Positions 23,201 through 34,730 of a DNA stretch of 64,000 nt are shown piece by piece. This stretch comes from Marchantia polymorpha subsp. ruderalis (taxonomy: Eukaryota > Streptophyta > Marchantiopsida > Marchantiales > Marchantiaceae): NCBI GenBank assembly GCA_037833965.1, contig AP031356.1, positions 21,846,501-21,910,500 on the forward strand. The letters are read 5' to 3'. Below the pieces are notes generated by a model, which saw nothing but the letters and a program-made list of their open reading frames with translations, ran no database searches and was not told the DNA's origin. The position numbers and the translations under genes are program-made. The first letter of the stretch is position 1. The number at the start of each line of letters is the position of its first letter.

Positions 23201-24960
23201 ATCACCGCTTGTATTATCACATATCTAGTCATGTCACAAGTGTTTAGTTTAGTCTTTATTAATCAGAAAATAATTGGTTAGCATATATCAATGCTAGATC
23301 TTCTCTATTAACAAGAAAATCTTTTCCTTCATGACTCTTAATACAAAGTCCACCAAAGTCTTAAACCAAACGCATGATAAAAAAGTCAATTGCATAATGA
23401 TCATTGATGAATCAAATTGATAAATAGATATTTACAATCGATTCAAAAATGAACAGACCACTCATTCCAAGCCAAGTATGTGATGAGATAATCTTTAGTA
23501 TTTTTTTGCTGAATGGCAAGTTAGGTTAATTTTTGGATATAATGGAAAGTAACAAAGGTTCTAATGATAAAATAATGCATAGAATGAAGAGTTGTATTGC
23601 TCCACTTTCTATCTATCAAAGGTGAGGTGTAGCAAAAGCTGACTTCTTAAATATGATATAAACGAGCAAATGTGGCTAATGAATCTAAAATAAATAATGA
23701 TTTAAACTTTCAAGAGCCAATAATTGACAACATGACATCACATAGTGTACATTTTAGCAATTAAATTCTTTTACACTATAAAATGAGTTAAAAATTCAAA
23801 CATGATTTAAAAAAAAATCTTCTTGATAACATCGTTTTTTATGGAATTCAATTGATGTGTCTTACACCAAATCCAAATCAAAAAACGATACAATAACCAT
23901 GAAGACATTATACACTGCAGTGTCAAGGCGAGTAACAAGATCAGCAATCAATCTTGTCAGATTTTCGATTTGTCTGGTTAAATTGCTGGTCTATCATAAG
24001 TCAAGCAAGAAAGATGACTTATCCAAGTGTGACAAATAATGTCAAGAATTTTTTTAGCATTCTAGACATGATATTTCCTCTATAGTAATCAGATATAAAA
24101 AACACGCATTGATGCAAATTATCAATTGATTGATAATTGATAATAAAATGAGAACATGATAAACTCTGATCGATTTTAGAATCAAATGATAATAAAAATC
24201 TCAAGAATAATGCAAAGTATAACAATTTGCTGCAGATTGATAGCAAAAACAACTAAAACAAACTTGTTGATCAAATAACATGTATGAAGTTAGAACCTCT
24301 TAAAGGCAACAAATGAGTTTTAATATTATACAAATTATTGTTTTGCAAGACACGTAACAAAAAAGAAAGTGAAAAAATTGTTTTTTTTTCTAAATTTTAT
24401 TGTAAAATAAAAATATTTTGCAGTACCTTCATTCAATTATTCAACAAATTTTCCCATTCCTTGGATTTAAATCTTGGTTTGGCAAGGTAAAAAAATTGAA
24501 GCATTAATCTCAAACTCATCTCCACATGCAGAATTTTTATCCATGTCATTATCTTTATATCAATCTAGTCTTTTTATTTATGATTTAATATCATATTATT
24601 CACATTGATATTCATTATGTATTTGTTGCTTTCATGGATTAGTTTGTTGATCAATGTTCTAAAATGAAGATGAAAATGCACTTTGATGTAATTTTTCAAA
24701 AAAAACATCATTAAAAAATTGACGTCGATACTATCAGATATATTTTGTCAACGTCGTTTTTGTGATATTTTATATTTGTGGATTTTATTTATATTTGTGA
24801 ATTTATAGTTACAATATAATATGTTGACCTATATTATAAATTGGTATATGATTTGCTCTAGCTAACCTTAGAATCAATGTGGAAATCTTGAGAGTTACCA
24901 ATGGATGAAAAAAAGTACACAATCACTCCAACAACACAACTTTTACTATTCACTTAACAT
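17205..24960. other. Long AT-rich stretch without recognisable genes
   Basis: About 7.7 kb of strongly AT-rich DNA (especially 17205-20830) with homopolymer runs. Between about 20830 and 22900 composition rises and short minus-strand frames occur (21039-20836, 21635-21387, 22117-21899), but I recognise no domain and see no convincing splice sites joining them. A 75-bp direct repeat lies at 23050-23232. Confidence 0.5.
23050..23232 (+). repeat. Direct repeat, 2 x about 75 bp, 108 bp apart
   Basis: Bases 23050-23124 and 23158-23232 share CAAGGTACAAAT, CATATCCGGGTTGTGCT and ATTATCACATATC blocks in order, with scattered differences. A local tandem duplication of a 108-bp unit explains it; no function is apparent. 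Confidence 0.7.
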
Positions 24961-25930
24961 TTAACCTCAAATCTCAAATAGTTTAACACGAAACACAATG
25001 AGTCAAGAGACCATTATAACGTGGTTCACCACGGATTGAGTGCGAATCTGGCTCCTCGCGGGCGGAACCGCGAATCTTGGTCCGGGCGGAGGGCAGGATC
25101 TCGGATCGAAGAAAGGAATCGCGCGCCGGGCGTAGGACAGGACAGGATGGGACAAGGAGCGAGCAGGCGGGGGGATAGTCCGCCACGGAGGAGTGGGGGG
25201 AGGGGGCATGCCGGCAAGACAACACCATCGAGCTGTGATCGACTTGTCGTCGGATGAGGGCAGGGCGATGGACCTCCCCTTCCCCGCGCGAGGTGGGGCC
25301 CACGGAGGCCCTCGTCCTCGGCCGAACCCACGGGTCGACAGCTCCGGAACGCCGGGATTCTTATGTGCCGATTGTCAGATGGCTCAGGTGAGGGAGGGGG
25401 GGAGGGGGGAAGCTCGTCACTAAGGGCTCCCACTTTCGGGGGAACGCGTTTCGGGGCAGACATCGCGTTCCCCCGAAAGTGGGGAGCCCTTAGTGACCAG
25501 GGGGGGAGAGCGCGGGGGCTGAGTCAAACATGCAAAAATGGAAAGTTTCTCGCTTTCTGCTCGGCTCCGTCTGGTCTTTCTTTCCTCTCCGGGAAGCACT
25601 TGGATTTCCGGGTCTGGTGGCCTTGTCTGTGATCTTCAAAAGGCCCTGCTCTACCGGCTACATTCATCCTGCCAACTCGACCCGAGAGCTCAGAGGGGAC
25701 AGAGCGCCTGCTTCCTTCGGAGAGCGAGACCCGGTCCTTTTTCGAACTGGACACCCAAACTTGCACGCAGTCGTCCACTTCGGGGGCGCACTCTGCTGCT
25801 CTCTCTCTCATGATTGTTCGTTCCGTGCGCGCGCACACTCTGGTTTAGATCTGCAGCCATCGTAGAGAAATTCAGCAAGGTCATCCGCTTGCTTTCGACT
25901 CCGCCCAGCGCGACTCGCAGTACCAATTCC
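24961..25930. promoter_or_regulatory. GC-rich upstream region of the WRKY gene
   Basis: Composition switches sharply from AT-rich to GC-rich near 25020. The region holds the foldback at 25417-25496 and CT-rich runs just before the WRKY start (25795-25812), likely promoter and 5' UTR. Overlapping open frames at 25021-25460 show no recognisable protein. Confidence 0.4.
25417..25496. repeat. Near-perfect 32/33-bp inverted repeat
   Basis: Left arm 25417-25448 and right arm 25464-25496 are reverse complements except for one extra C, around a 15-nt loop (25449-25463). The arms end in CGCG next to the loop and carry CTTTCGGGGGAA in the middle. It could fold as a cruciform or RNA hairpin; no flanking target duplication is evident. 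Confidence 0.8.
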
Positions 25931-27037
25931 ATGGCCACGGGCGGCTCGAAAGCTCAAGACCAGCTTGTAGCGAAAGCCGGAAATCTGAGTTTGCTGCTGT
26001 CAGGCGACGATTGCCACACGCCAGGCCGTATGCAATTCACCAGTCCGACCACGAGCCCATGCGACACTCCTCTGAGCAGCAGTGGCCTCTCCGAGGGCGG
26101 CTCTCCCGTGAGGCCCAACCAAGTCGCTCCCGATTCCGACGAGGACACCGTCGGCAATCTCTCGCGCCGCCAGTCTCACGACGTTTCCACCAGCGCCACC
26201 GATCCCGACCTCAGCGACAAACCAGCTCTGCCCAAGAAGCGGTCAGTAATGCTGTCGATCTCCTCATGCTTTCTGCACTTTGACGAGGCCGCACTGCATG
26301 TCTGCATTCGCAGAATGCCGAGTCGAACAATTTCTTCGGGTTTCTACGATTTTTAATTCGAGTACATTCGGCTCAGAATGTCGGCTGACGGGCTCTGGTT
26401 TTTTTTCCTTGTGCGCAGAAAATATTTTCCCAAAGGTATTTTGTATCAGACGAAACAACGGGCGATTGGTACGGGTGACCCCGCGAACTATGGCCCCCCG
26501 GACGACGGCTACACATGGCGCAAATATGGGCAGAAGGACGTTAAGAAGTCCAGCTATCCGAGGTTCGTTCACACTTTAGCCCGACCCCAACATTGCTCTG
26601 CAGAGAAGTCATTGCGGTGATTCTGAAGCACTCGATGTCGAATGGACGTTGATTGTGTGTGTGCGTGTGTGTATTAATTAGGCTTGGATTTGGTTCGAGT
26701 AGCGAATCATCATCTTGGCCTCGGGGCTTGCTATGAGAAACAGAACAGAAGAAATGTAAGCAGTTGAGGAATGGATTGAGTGTTGATTTATGGGCCGGAC
26801 GACAATGTTTGCTCATTTGTTTAAATTTGGTGTCGATGCAGAAGCTACTACCGATGCACGACTCTCACGTGCCCTTCCAGAAAACGGGTGCAACGCTCGG
26901 ACGAAGATCCGAGCTACTACGATGTGACGTACCAAGGCCACCACATCTGCCCGCTCTTGGAGCAGCGAACCTGGCACATCGGTTTGGCACCATCGCACAT
27001 CGCAATCCACGAGCTACTCGCTAGGTGTTGCATTTAG
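25931..27037 (+). CDS. WRKY transcription factor, group III-like (216 aa)
   Basis: Three exons, 25931-26241, 26419-26562 and 26842-27037, joined by GT-AG introns, give 216 residues. WRKY proteins bind W-box DNA in the nucleus. The heptad WRKYGQK is at residues 137-143. Zinc ligands are C157, C162, H186 and C188 (C-X4-C-X23-H-X-C). The second intron splits the Arg codon before SYYRC, the conserved WRKY-domain intron, in the expected phase. The first splice joins CG to A and creates PKKRK, a likely nuclear signal at about residues 101-105. The H-X-C ending and the VQRSDED block fit group III, but group III usually has C-X7-C. The ATG at 25931 is the first in frame. The N-terminal 100 residues are Ser/Pro-rich. 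Confidence 0.88.
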
Positions 27038-27525
27038 ATAGAGTCAACTGTTATCAGAGACGAAATCACGAGCTGGGGGTGATCTGACAGATGACGTTTC
27101 TACCAAGCACTTCCAAAATGTGCACCTGGTTCAGTCAACGCGCCTAAGGCCTGCGTCCAGTCGTGGGACTGACTCTACTCTGCGACCCCTCTCGTAGTCA
27201 AAAGTGTCTTCACGTGCATGCTTTGCAGATCTCTTCGTTGTGTGTCCAACTTGCCCAAATTTTCCTACTCGCCACGCGTGAATCCACGTGTCAAGCCACG
27301 CGTGTCTTCCACGCTTGCGTGTTGTGCTCCGCGTGACGTCTGCACCACGTGACAATTGTCGATTCAACCACGTCTCACATCTCGTTTTGGGCCCGCCAAA
27401 AGGCTACCACTTGTCGATCTATTGTGAGACTCGTATCTACGTGGCTTAATTTGTCACGTCACAGCATCACGTGGCAACGTTCGCGCGTTCAGAGTTGATG
27501 TGGTGAGACGATGATTGACATGGTG
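27038..27525. other. WRKY 3' flank
   Basis: Presumed 3' UTR and intergenic DNA; its main content is the ACGT-motif cluster at 27211-27479. It ends where the duplicated AP2 upstream block starts (27526). Confidence 0.45.
27211..27479. promoter_or_regulatory. Cluster of ACGT (G-box/ABRE-like) motifs
   Basis: Within about 270 bp there are perfect CACGTG boxes at 27211, 27285 and 27346, plus GACGTC (27335), CACGTC (near 27370 and 27454), TACGTGGC (27438) and CACGTGGC (27469), with CACGCGTG palindromes at about 27273 and 27297. In plants such cores bind bZIP and bHLH factors. The cluster lies between the WRKY 3' end and the AP2 upstream block, so its target is uncertain. Confidence 0.5.
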
Positions 27526-29897
27526 GAGGCGAGGCTCTTGGGCATTTGCAGTTGATCTTAAGGCGTACAATTTCCAGCTTCGTGAAGTGTATGCTTCAAT
27601 CTGAATACAATTTTGGACACCACCAAAGTGATTTTTTCAGTTGTTCAGCTTGAAGTGGACCTCTCCTCAGCTACTGGTGGTCATGTTCATTACTTCAATG
27701 CAAAGATTTCACCACCCAATTTGAATGAATGTTTCTGAACAGTAATGCTGGACTTTTGATGTTCGAGTTTATCGCGGCCTTGTCTTGGCTCTAATAAGGC
27801 CAACAATTTCAACTAAGTTTTGCAAGCCTGTAATAATGTATTTTGCTCAGCCGACATTCTGAGATGAAAGTCGCTAACGTGATAGAGTTCGTTATGCATG
27901 ATATGACTTACACTTCCATCCGAAAAGCAGCATCTGCTAATAAGAGTGAGTCATTGATCTTCTAGCAGTTGCTGAATGATCGTAATCCTATTCAATGAGC
28001 ACTTTTGGGAAAATAGCTGAACGAGAAAGAATGGATAATTGATATCAGAGGTAAATTGTAAATTTGCAATCTTGTTTGAAGGTCAAAAGGTGAACGATTA
28101 TTTCCAACTCGTAAAACATCTCATCATACAATAAATCCATGGTCAATTTGGAAAATGCTGGAGTCTGACTTGAAACGTATAAACCTAGCATGTGACCAAA
28201 GAAATTAAATATTGTGGTATGCATACCAGTGGAGAAAAAAGCGTAGACACAAAGAGACTGATACTGATCAGATGTCTTCTGCCAAGTGAAATAACAGGAA
28301 ATGAACTCAAAAATCAACTACCGAGAATGAAGGAAAATACAAAACCGTCCTTGGATAGAGGAAAATATGAAATTAATCGAATTTCAGTTTTTCAAGTACA
28401 GGATGAGAGGAAATAATGAGTGAATACAGATAAGTACATATTGTGAAGATCGTCTGCTCATGCTTTCATGTCTTTCTCTGAAGGAAAAGAAGCGCTAGCC
28501 GGGTCATCGACCAGTCAGAAGGCAGTCAGGTCAACTGTCAGTACCAGAACCGCACCCGGCGAGCCCGGCGAGCAGCCGTACGTAGCGACTCCGAGAATTT
28601 GCTAATTAATTTTCAAGCACTTTGATTCGAATTGTCCTAAATTTAGGCCTGGTGATAATGGCAAAGACCATTCGGGATGGCTATCAGATTCGTACGTACA
28701 ATTCTTCATCCCTTCCCTCAGATCGGTTCCGATCGGTTCCTATCGACGTCCTTCGATGCTCAATCATAATTTCTCATGCATGCACACCGCAACAGTACGA
28801 AGCCGGCCGCGGACGAGAAATGTCTGCCACTGTATTTTCCATATACATCCTAGAGCGGTCTAGCATCTCAAGTTACAATGTGGGTGATACGACAATCCGA
28901 TGACGTGATTTATGGCCATGTCCACATGATAGAAGAGAATCTCGAGCCGTCCTCTGTCGACGGTCTTGGATCCCGTCACTCATCAGTGGCGAAATTCGTG
29001 CATACCTTCATTCTATCCCATTCGATCCCAATCTCTTCCGTTCCCATTACTTGTTCGTGTTGAGGACTAGCGTGAGATGCGAGCAGGATTGTTGAACCTT
29101 TATTTCTAGCGAGTGAGGAGGAGCGAGTTGCGAAGTTGCCATTTCGTGAACAGCATTAGTTTGTGTTCCAATTCCTGTCGTCGGAGTTTCGAAGCAGCAG
29201 GTTGAATGCACATCTCACTTACGTGTGATAGCATTCTCGTGCTTTGAGTGCAAGTGTAAGTTTGGAGGAAGTTAATTTTTCTCTAGCGTTGACACATTGC
29301 GGAGCTTGATTGAGACAATATCCGCTTGGGACTAGGAGCTTGCAAAGTTGTTGCAGCTCTATCAAAGGAGGCCAATCTCCGCCGCCCTCCGAGCGAGCCG
29401 CACCAAATTCTCCATGGGGAGAAGAGCGGGAGGACGAAAATGTACAAGGGTTCAGGGACCGTACAAGGGCGTCACTTTTTACAAGCGCACGGGTAAATGG
29501 GAAGCTAACCTTTGGTAAGCAACTTCATTCCCATTCCTTACTTAATATCATGAATCTGCTTCTTAGAGGAAAAAAAAAGACATAGTTTCACGAGCTGAAT
29601 TTGGAATTTCTTTCTCCCTGCTTTTCTGCAATTGCAGCAGTTTTTGATTCTCATCTTCTTCTTTTGTTGCAGGTTTGAGAATCAGCAGCACTATCTAGGT
29701 AAGTGAAAATTTGCGCATCTCATCTGCATTTGAGTTTAGCAAACAAAAGAATGTATGTTGTGGGAGTCGCATAAAACCATTACATACTAGCACTAATGTA
29801 AACGTTGTTTATGTAAGGCCCCTCCTCATGGTCAATTGACGTCTTTCCTAAATGGGTGAATTCTCTCTCTCTCTTTATATTCTCTATATTGATACTT
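27526..29897 (+). repeat. Duplicated segment, copy 1 (AP2 upstream and first exons)
   Basis: Nearly the same sequence reappears at 56226-64000 in the same orientation, apart from the LTR B6 insertion and small indels. The homology continues past 29897 only as far as the window shows copy 2. Copy 1 carries a single CTGAA at 27735-27739, the empty site of B6. It includes a 90-codon minus-strand frame (28317-28045) that I do not regard as a gene. Confidence 0.9.
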
Positions 29898-32530
29898 TTA
29901 TTCCTTCTTGGTAACAGGTGCCTCGTTTTCTGCTCTCGAAGCTGCTAGGTATGTACATCTCTTCAACTTCCGCCATCTCTGGATAACATCGAAGTCGATC
30001 GTGCAAGTTTCTTATAATATCTAATTGAAAATTTTCGTGTTTTGTAGAGCCTACGACAAAGGTATTTTGTTCACTCGGTCTTCCACGGAGCAACTAAACT
30101 TCGATCGGAGTGAATACAAGGAAGACATCCAGAAGGTTTGCTTTGTTCCCCACATCATTGGCATCATGAATTTCGCGATGAATTACACTGGTCCTATACC
30201 ATTCCTGGTGTTTCCATGCATCCAAAGAGATTGGATGCAATAGAACTCTTGCTCCAGTGTTTACTTACGCTTACACTTTCTAGAATCCACCTGTTATGTA
30301 GCCCTCGAGTTCAGACCCTTTATGATTTTCACGTCGCATCAAGTAAGGTCGATGATGAAAAGGAAGTTGAATGTTTGTCCTCTGAAAACTCTTACACTGG
30401 AGAGTAGAAATTGCATCTACTTGATTAGAAGTCATGTATGCACAAAGTCGTATTTCTTAGTAGATGACGTTGGTCTTCAGACAAGACAAGACTGTACTGA
30501 TCCAAAGACTCTCGGTATATTTTACTACACGATCATAATATATTGAGCAGGTACAAAACAATAACGGTAGGAATTCAATTTCAATTTTGTGTTTCCGTTG
30601 ACTTATCTCAATTTTGAGCTCATGAAGACGATATCTGTTTGATTTTTCGTGTGTGACAGATGAGAGGGATGAGCTTTCTGGATTACAGACAGTTCTTGCG
30701 TGACACGAGTAGGAAGGCGGATTGTATCCTCATGTGCAAGTCGTCGAAGGGGATTCTGATTGATGCCAATGGAAAGTGGGAAGTGAAGTACTGCTCGAAA
30801 AATCATCAGCATAAATCCCAGTAAGTCAACCGTGTGATTTGTCCATCGACTTCCAGAGTTCCGATGATATACTTTGAATCGATTTCAGCTACCTTTGAAA
30901 TTCATGCTCAGCAGCATGTGCATTACTGATGCTCTCCACTAAATCAATTGCATATGTTCAGATATACTCTCGTCGGCTGGTTCGATACCGAAGAAGAAGC
31001 CGTAAGGTAAGAATCGTGATTCCGTGATCGCAAATAATTTCATTTTATGTGGACAGTCAAGAGAGGGCTGGTGCACATTTACTGAGGGTATGAATATTTA
31101 TTGACCGATTTTCCATCCTGTAATTCGGCTGCAGAGCATACAATGAAACAGCTTTGCAACACGGTGATGAAAGAGCCATTGTTCGAAGTTTTTTCAAGAA
31201 AAAAACCGGTAAGTGAATCAAGTACTTTATCATGATATGAAGGTTGATTATATATTCCCATAGTTCCTATTCTGTGACTGCAGTCCGTATACTTGATACA
31301 ATCATGATCAGATTTATTTTTTGACTAGCGATTTTCACCCTACAGGCTATGCTAGAGTAGCAAGTCCGACGAGAGATGATTCCGGTACGACGATTGAGAA
31401 TACAGAAAGGACTTTAACTTTAGCCCATCCAGCGTCCAACAATTCCCAGTCTTCAAAGGAGGAAGTGACGAGTGCATCACATCCAAGAGCGAGTTGCTGG
31501 GAGAGAGCAACAGATGCCTCTAAACGTGATGCTTCTGGATCTATGGAAGCTTGTGCTCGAGACGACAAGAATGATGATACAGAAATGCACGATGCCTCTG
31601 TAAACGTTCCAGTTTTACCGCAACAAACGGATGGTTCGAGCCTCTCAGACCCCGATGAACTAGAGGGTACACATCGAGGTACGATCCTATCATCGAATGG
31701 TAGCAAGGGACTGCTTCAGATGAATGATGCAGCAGCTGGTCCTTCAAACATACCAGAAGAAATAGATCCTCCGAATCCTTCAAATCCTGCTCCACATAAG
31801 GATGCACATCCTTCAAATCCTGATCCATGTGAGGATGCACATCGAGATGAGATGGGGTCTTTTAGCAGAAGCAGTGGAATGCTCCAGGAGAACCATTTAC
31901 ATAGCTCGAGACCAAATGACTTCGATCAAAGTCAGCATCATCAGGTAATGATTCTTACTTCCTTATGTTGGTCCTGACATATTTTGTGCATCACAATAAT
32001 TTCCACCGGAAAAAGTAGAACTTTCAGTAGATATATAATATACCTCTGAAGAATGCATGTGAGTCTATGCATGACATTCCCAAGTTTGAAACATATTGAT
32101 TAATATTTTGTTTTGTTTCCAGGATGGACGCTCCTGTACAGTCCACAGTGATGCGGTACTCCTGAACGTCTGTAGGATGCAAAATATATGGGGTGGTTCG
32201 GTACTCATGAACATCTATAGGATGCAAACTGAAGGGGGTGATCCGGTAATCCTGAGCTTCCTGCAACATGAAGGGTACAATCATCTCCAAATACAAGAAG
32301 AATGTCAGGGTCGTTCACAGTTTTCGGAATCTGATCGAGCTCTTCAATGCGTGGATGGAGAAAGCACACGATTCAATTTCTTCCCTGGAGGAACACCTCT
32401 TGACTATTCTCTGGAAGTCCGCACATTCGAATTCTTCCCTGCAGAGGCCCTCTCCTCGGATAACCAAGATGTCAGTGGCTTAACACATCTCAAAAGAGAA
32501 CGACCTTTTGACGTTGATCTCACTCTCTGA
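29414..32530 (+). CDS. AP2-class transcription factor with two divergent AP2 domains (510 aa)
   Basis: Nine exons: 29414-29514, 29673-29698, 29918-29948, 30048-30135, 30660-30820, 30962-31006, 31135-31208, 31346-31944 and 32123-32530, all with GT-AG junctions and matching phases. First AP2 domain about residues 17-71: YKGVTFYKRTGKWEANLW, then YLG and RAYD. The linker has the AP2-class pattern Y-x-E-D-x-x-K-M-x-x-M and LRD-x-S. Second domain about 108-165 is degenerate, with GKWEVKY and RAYN. The tiny exons ending in W, YLG and AAR match AP2/ANT genes. Start: an in-frame TAG at 29333-29335 precedes, and 29414 is the next ATG. The C-terminal half is unlike known motifs and has short internal repeats (31784-31849; 32145-32250). 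DNA contact residues look partly lost, so binding is uncertain. Confidence 0.83.
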
Positions 32531-32632
32531 GAGTACGTCAGAAGGTGACCATTCCGTACACAAAGTATCAGTTGTTATTATGTTGGAAGGAACGAGTTTA
32601 CATATTAGGAGGAGACGTACTTGTTCCGAGGC

Positions 32633-32736
32633 CAAAAAAACCAGAAGTCAATAGTTCGATGTATTCCAACTATTGACTATTGGTCAAAAAAACCAGAAGT
32701 CAATAGTTCGATGTATTCCAACTATTGACTATTGGT
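32633..32736 (+). repeat. Two tandem 52-bp units, each a hairpin, after the AP2 gene
   Basis: Units 32633-32684 and 32685-32736 are identical. Each contains GTCAATAGTT and its reverse complement AACTATTGAC around an 11-nt loop. They lie about 100 bp after the AP2 stop, possibly in its 3' UTR. Confidence 0.85.
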
Positions 32737-33375
32737 TCAGATGTATATTCCCGCAATCAATAGATCTACTACATTTTGAATCAATGATCAGATGTGTGTT
32801 CTGTAGTCTGATGATAAGAGTGTACTTCTTTTTTCGGAGACACGTGCTAAAAGAAGAAACATGCATTTGTCAAAGATACGTTATGAGTTTTAACACAACT
32901 TCGTCAAAAGTCTTGACAATTATTTTGTTGCACGATAGATTTTGTATCCTCGTGCATTGCATGTACAAAGGCGAAATCACTCTTCGTGACATTCATCTCC
33001 AGTCAACTTCTGATACAAGTTCACGAGCAAGAGAGGAATCGGCTGTGGATACAAGACTTATCGACGAGTAGATTTGGATATGTTGGCTTGCCTACGATAT
33101 GAATTACGGGAGAGTAGGTTCGTATAAAGAGTCCATAACAATGAGTTCAAAAGTTGAAGAAATAAATCAAAAGTGGAAGCAGACTAAAACACTTTAGATC
33201 AAAGTAATTTGGATGGTTCAAACATCATACAGTCGAGATATTGACATGGTTGAGAGGAATTGCGAAAATTCTTGCTTCAATTTTAATCGAAGGGCCAACA
33301 ATAGACTCGCACACTTCGTGTTCAAAAATTCTGATTTTGCTGACTTATACGCTTCTACCGATTGTCCTCGTGTCT
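32737..33375. other. Intergenic region between AP2 gene and LTR A3
   Basis: AT-rich sequence. An open frame (32673-33071) has no recognisable domain and overlaps the tandem hairpins, so I leave it unassigned. Confidence 0.4.
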
Positions 33376-34730
33376 TGTGGTAACACACTTTTTGTTTTTT
33401 TTGCAGAATTTAAACAATTTTAGAAAACTAGTACCAAAGCAGTGTTTGTAGCTAGAGAAGGGTACGCTAAATAGAGTGGATTGATGAGATCGTCACGAGG
33501 GCACAAAGAATCACGTAGTCGGATGTACCAACGCCAACGTCTTCGGCGCCTTCGGCAAAAGCTCCTTTTTGAGGTGTCTCTATTCACGCGCCTCTAGCGT
33601 ATAAGGAAGCTACGCTTCCGGCGCAGACACCTCAGGAGGAGGTTTTGCTAAAGACGTCAGGAGAAGGGCCCGGACCCCTAAAGGCATCCGACCATGAGTG
33701 CGCCTTCGGCGAAGCGCCGCTAGCGCGGAAAGGGAAAACCTTCATAACAATCGAGATACACGGTAGATCCAGTTGGTTGAAGTTGCATTAGAAAGAGCTC
33801 GGGATGCTCGTTCTAACGAGTCCAAGAGCGTCGGAGATGGATCAGGAATGGAGAAGTTATGAGCGTCGGAAAACTCGTAGCCGGACATGCGCCGTTCGCG
33901 CTAGGGTTCACAGCCGGAAAGGATTCCCGTACGCCCTCGGCGATGCGCCTTCGGTGGAATCACGCGCTCATAGGAGGAAACCCACTCAGAGTCGGAAGCG
34001 CCTGTGACGGCTGTTCATGGAAGGAAAGCGCCGGTCGGATGTACGCCTCCGACGTGGCGCTGACGGCCGGATGCGCTGGCATGAGTTGCGCTGACGGATA
34101 TGCGCCAGCAGCAACGGACGAGGCATAAAGGACAAAATAGGCGGTACGACTGCGCGCCGGCGTAATTCGATCCGACTGGATGTGCGCCTCCAGCAAGGCG
34201 CCGACGGATAATGAACGCACCAGCGGCGACACGCCTCCGGAGTAGGGCGGGTTAGGAAAAGACAACAGGGCCGACGTATACCCTGCAGCGGACTCGAGTC
34301 CGGAAGGTGGCGGCGGCGGGAGAATTCAACGTTTAAACATGCGAATGCGCGCAATGCGGAGACGTGAATTCGCGCATGCAAAGGGCGAACCGTTAAGCCG
34401 TATAGTCGGCTGCGTACGTTGCAACCAGTAAGAACGTTGGACGTTCTTGAAATCGGAGAAGAAAAGACTGCGCTCCAGTCTCATTCTCTCATTCTTGACT
34501 TTGCAATTTCCAGTTCCAAGATTACGCGCAAGGGCGGAGCGACCTGCAGTGAGAGTAGAGAGTGCGGAGACGAGTTGCGCAAGGATCTTGGCGGACCTTG
34601 AAAGAATTGGGAGTAGCGATCTTGAACGAGCGCAGAGAGAGTGAGCAGTTAGTGCTTGAGTGGCCGACGCGCAGTGGCGATTGTGAGAGAGCGAGCGAAA
34701 GGGAGAACGTTTGTGTGTGCAGGCAACGCA

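Noticed and set aside
25026..25463. Pro-rich minus-strand frame upstream of the WRKY gene
   Set aside because: Low-complexity GC-rich translation without domain; overlaps the foldback and the likely promoter.
28045..28317. Minus-strand 90-codon frame conserved in the second copy (62427-62152)
   Set aside because: It is conserved only because the whole segment is duplicated; no known domain, and much of the surrounding non-coding DNA is equally similar.
32673..33071. 132-codon frame after the AP2 gene
   Set aside because: Starts within the tandem hairpin repeat, has no domain and no splice link to the AP2 exons, which already end with a stop at 32530.
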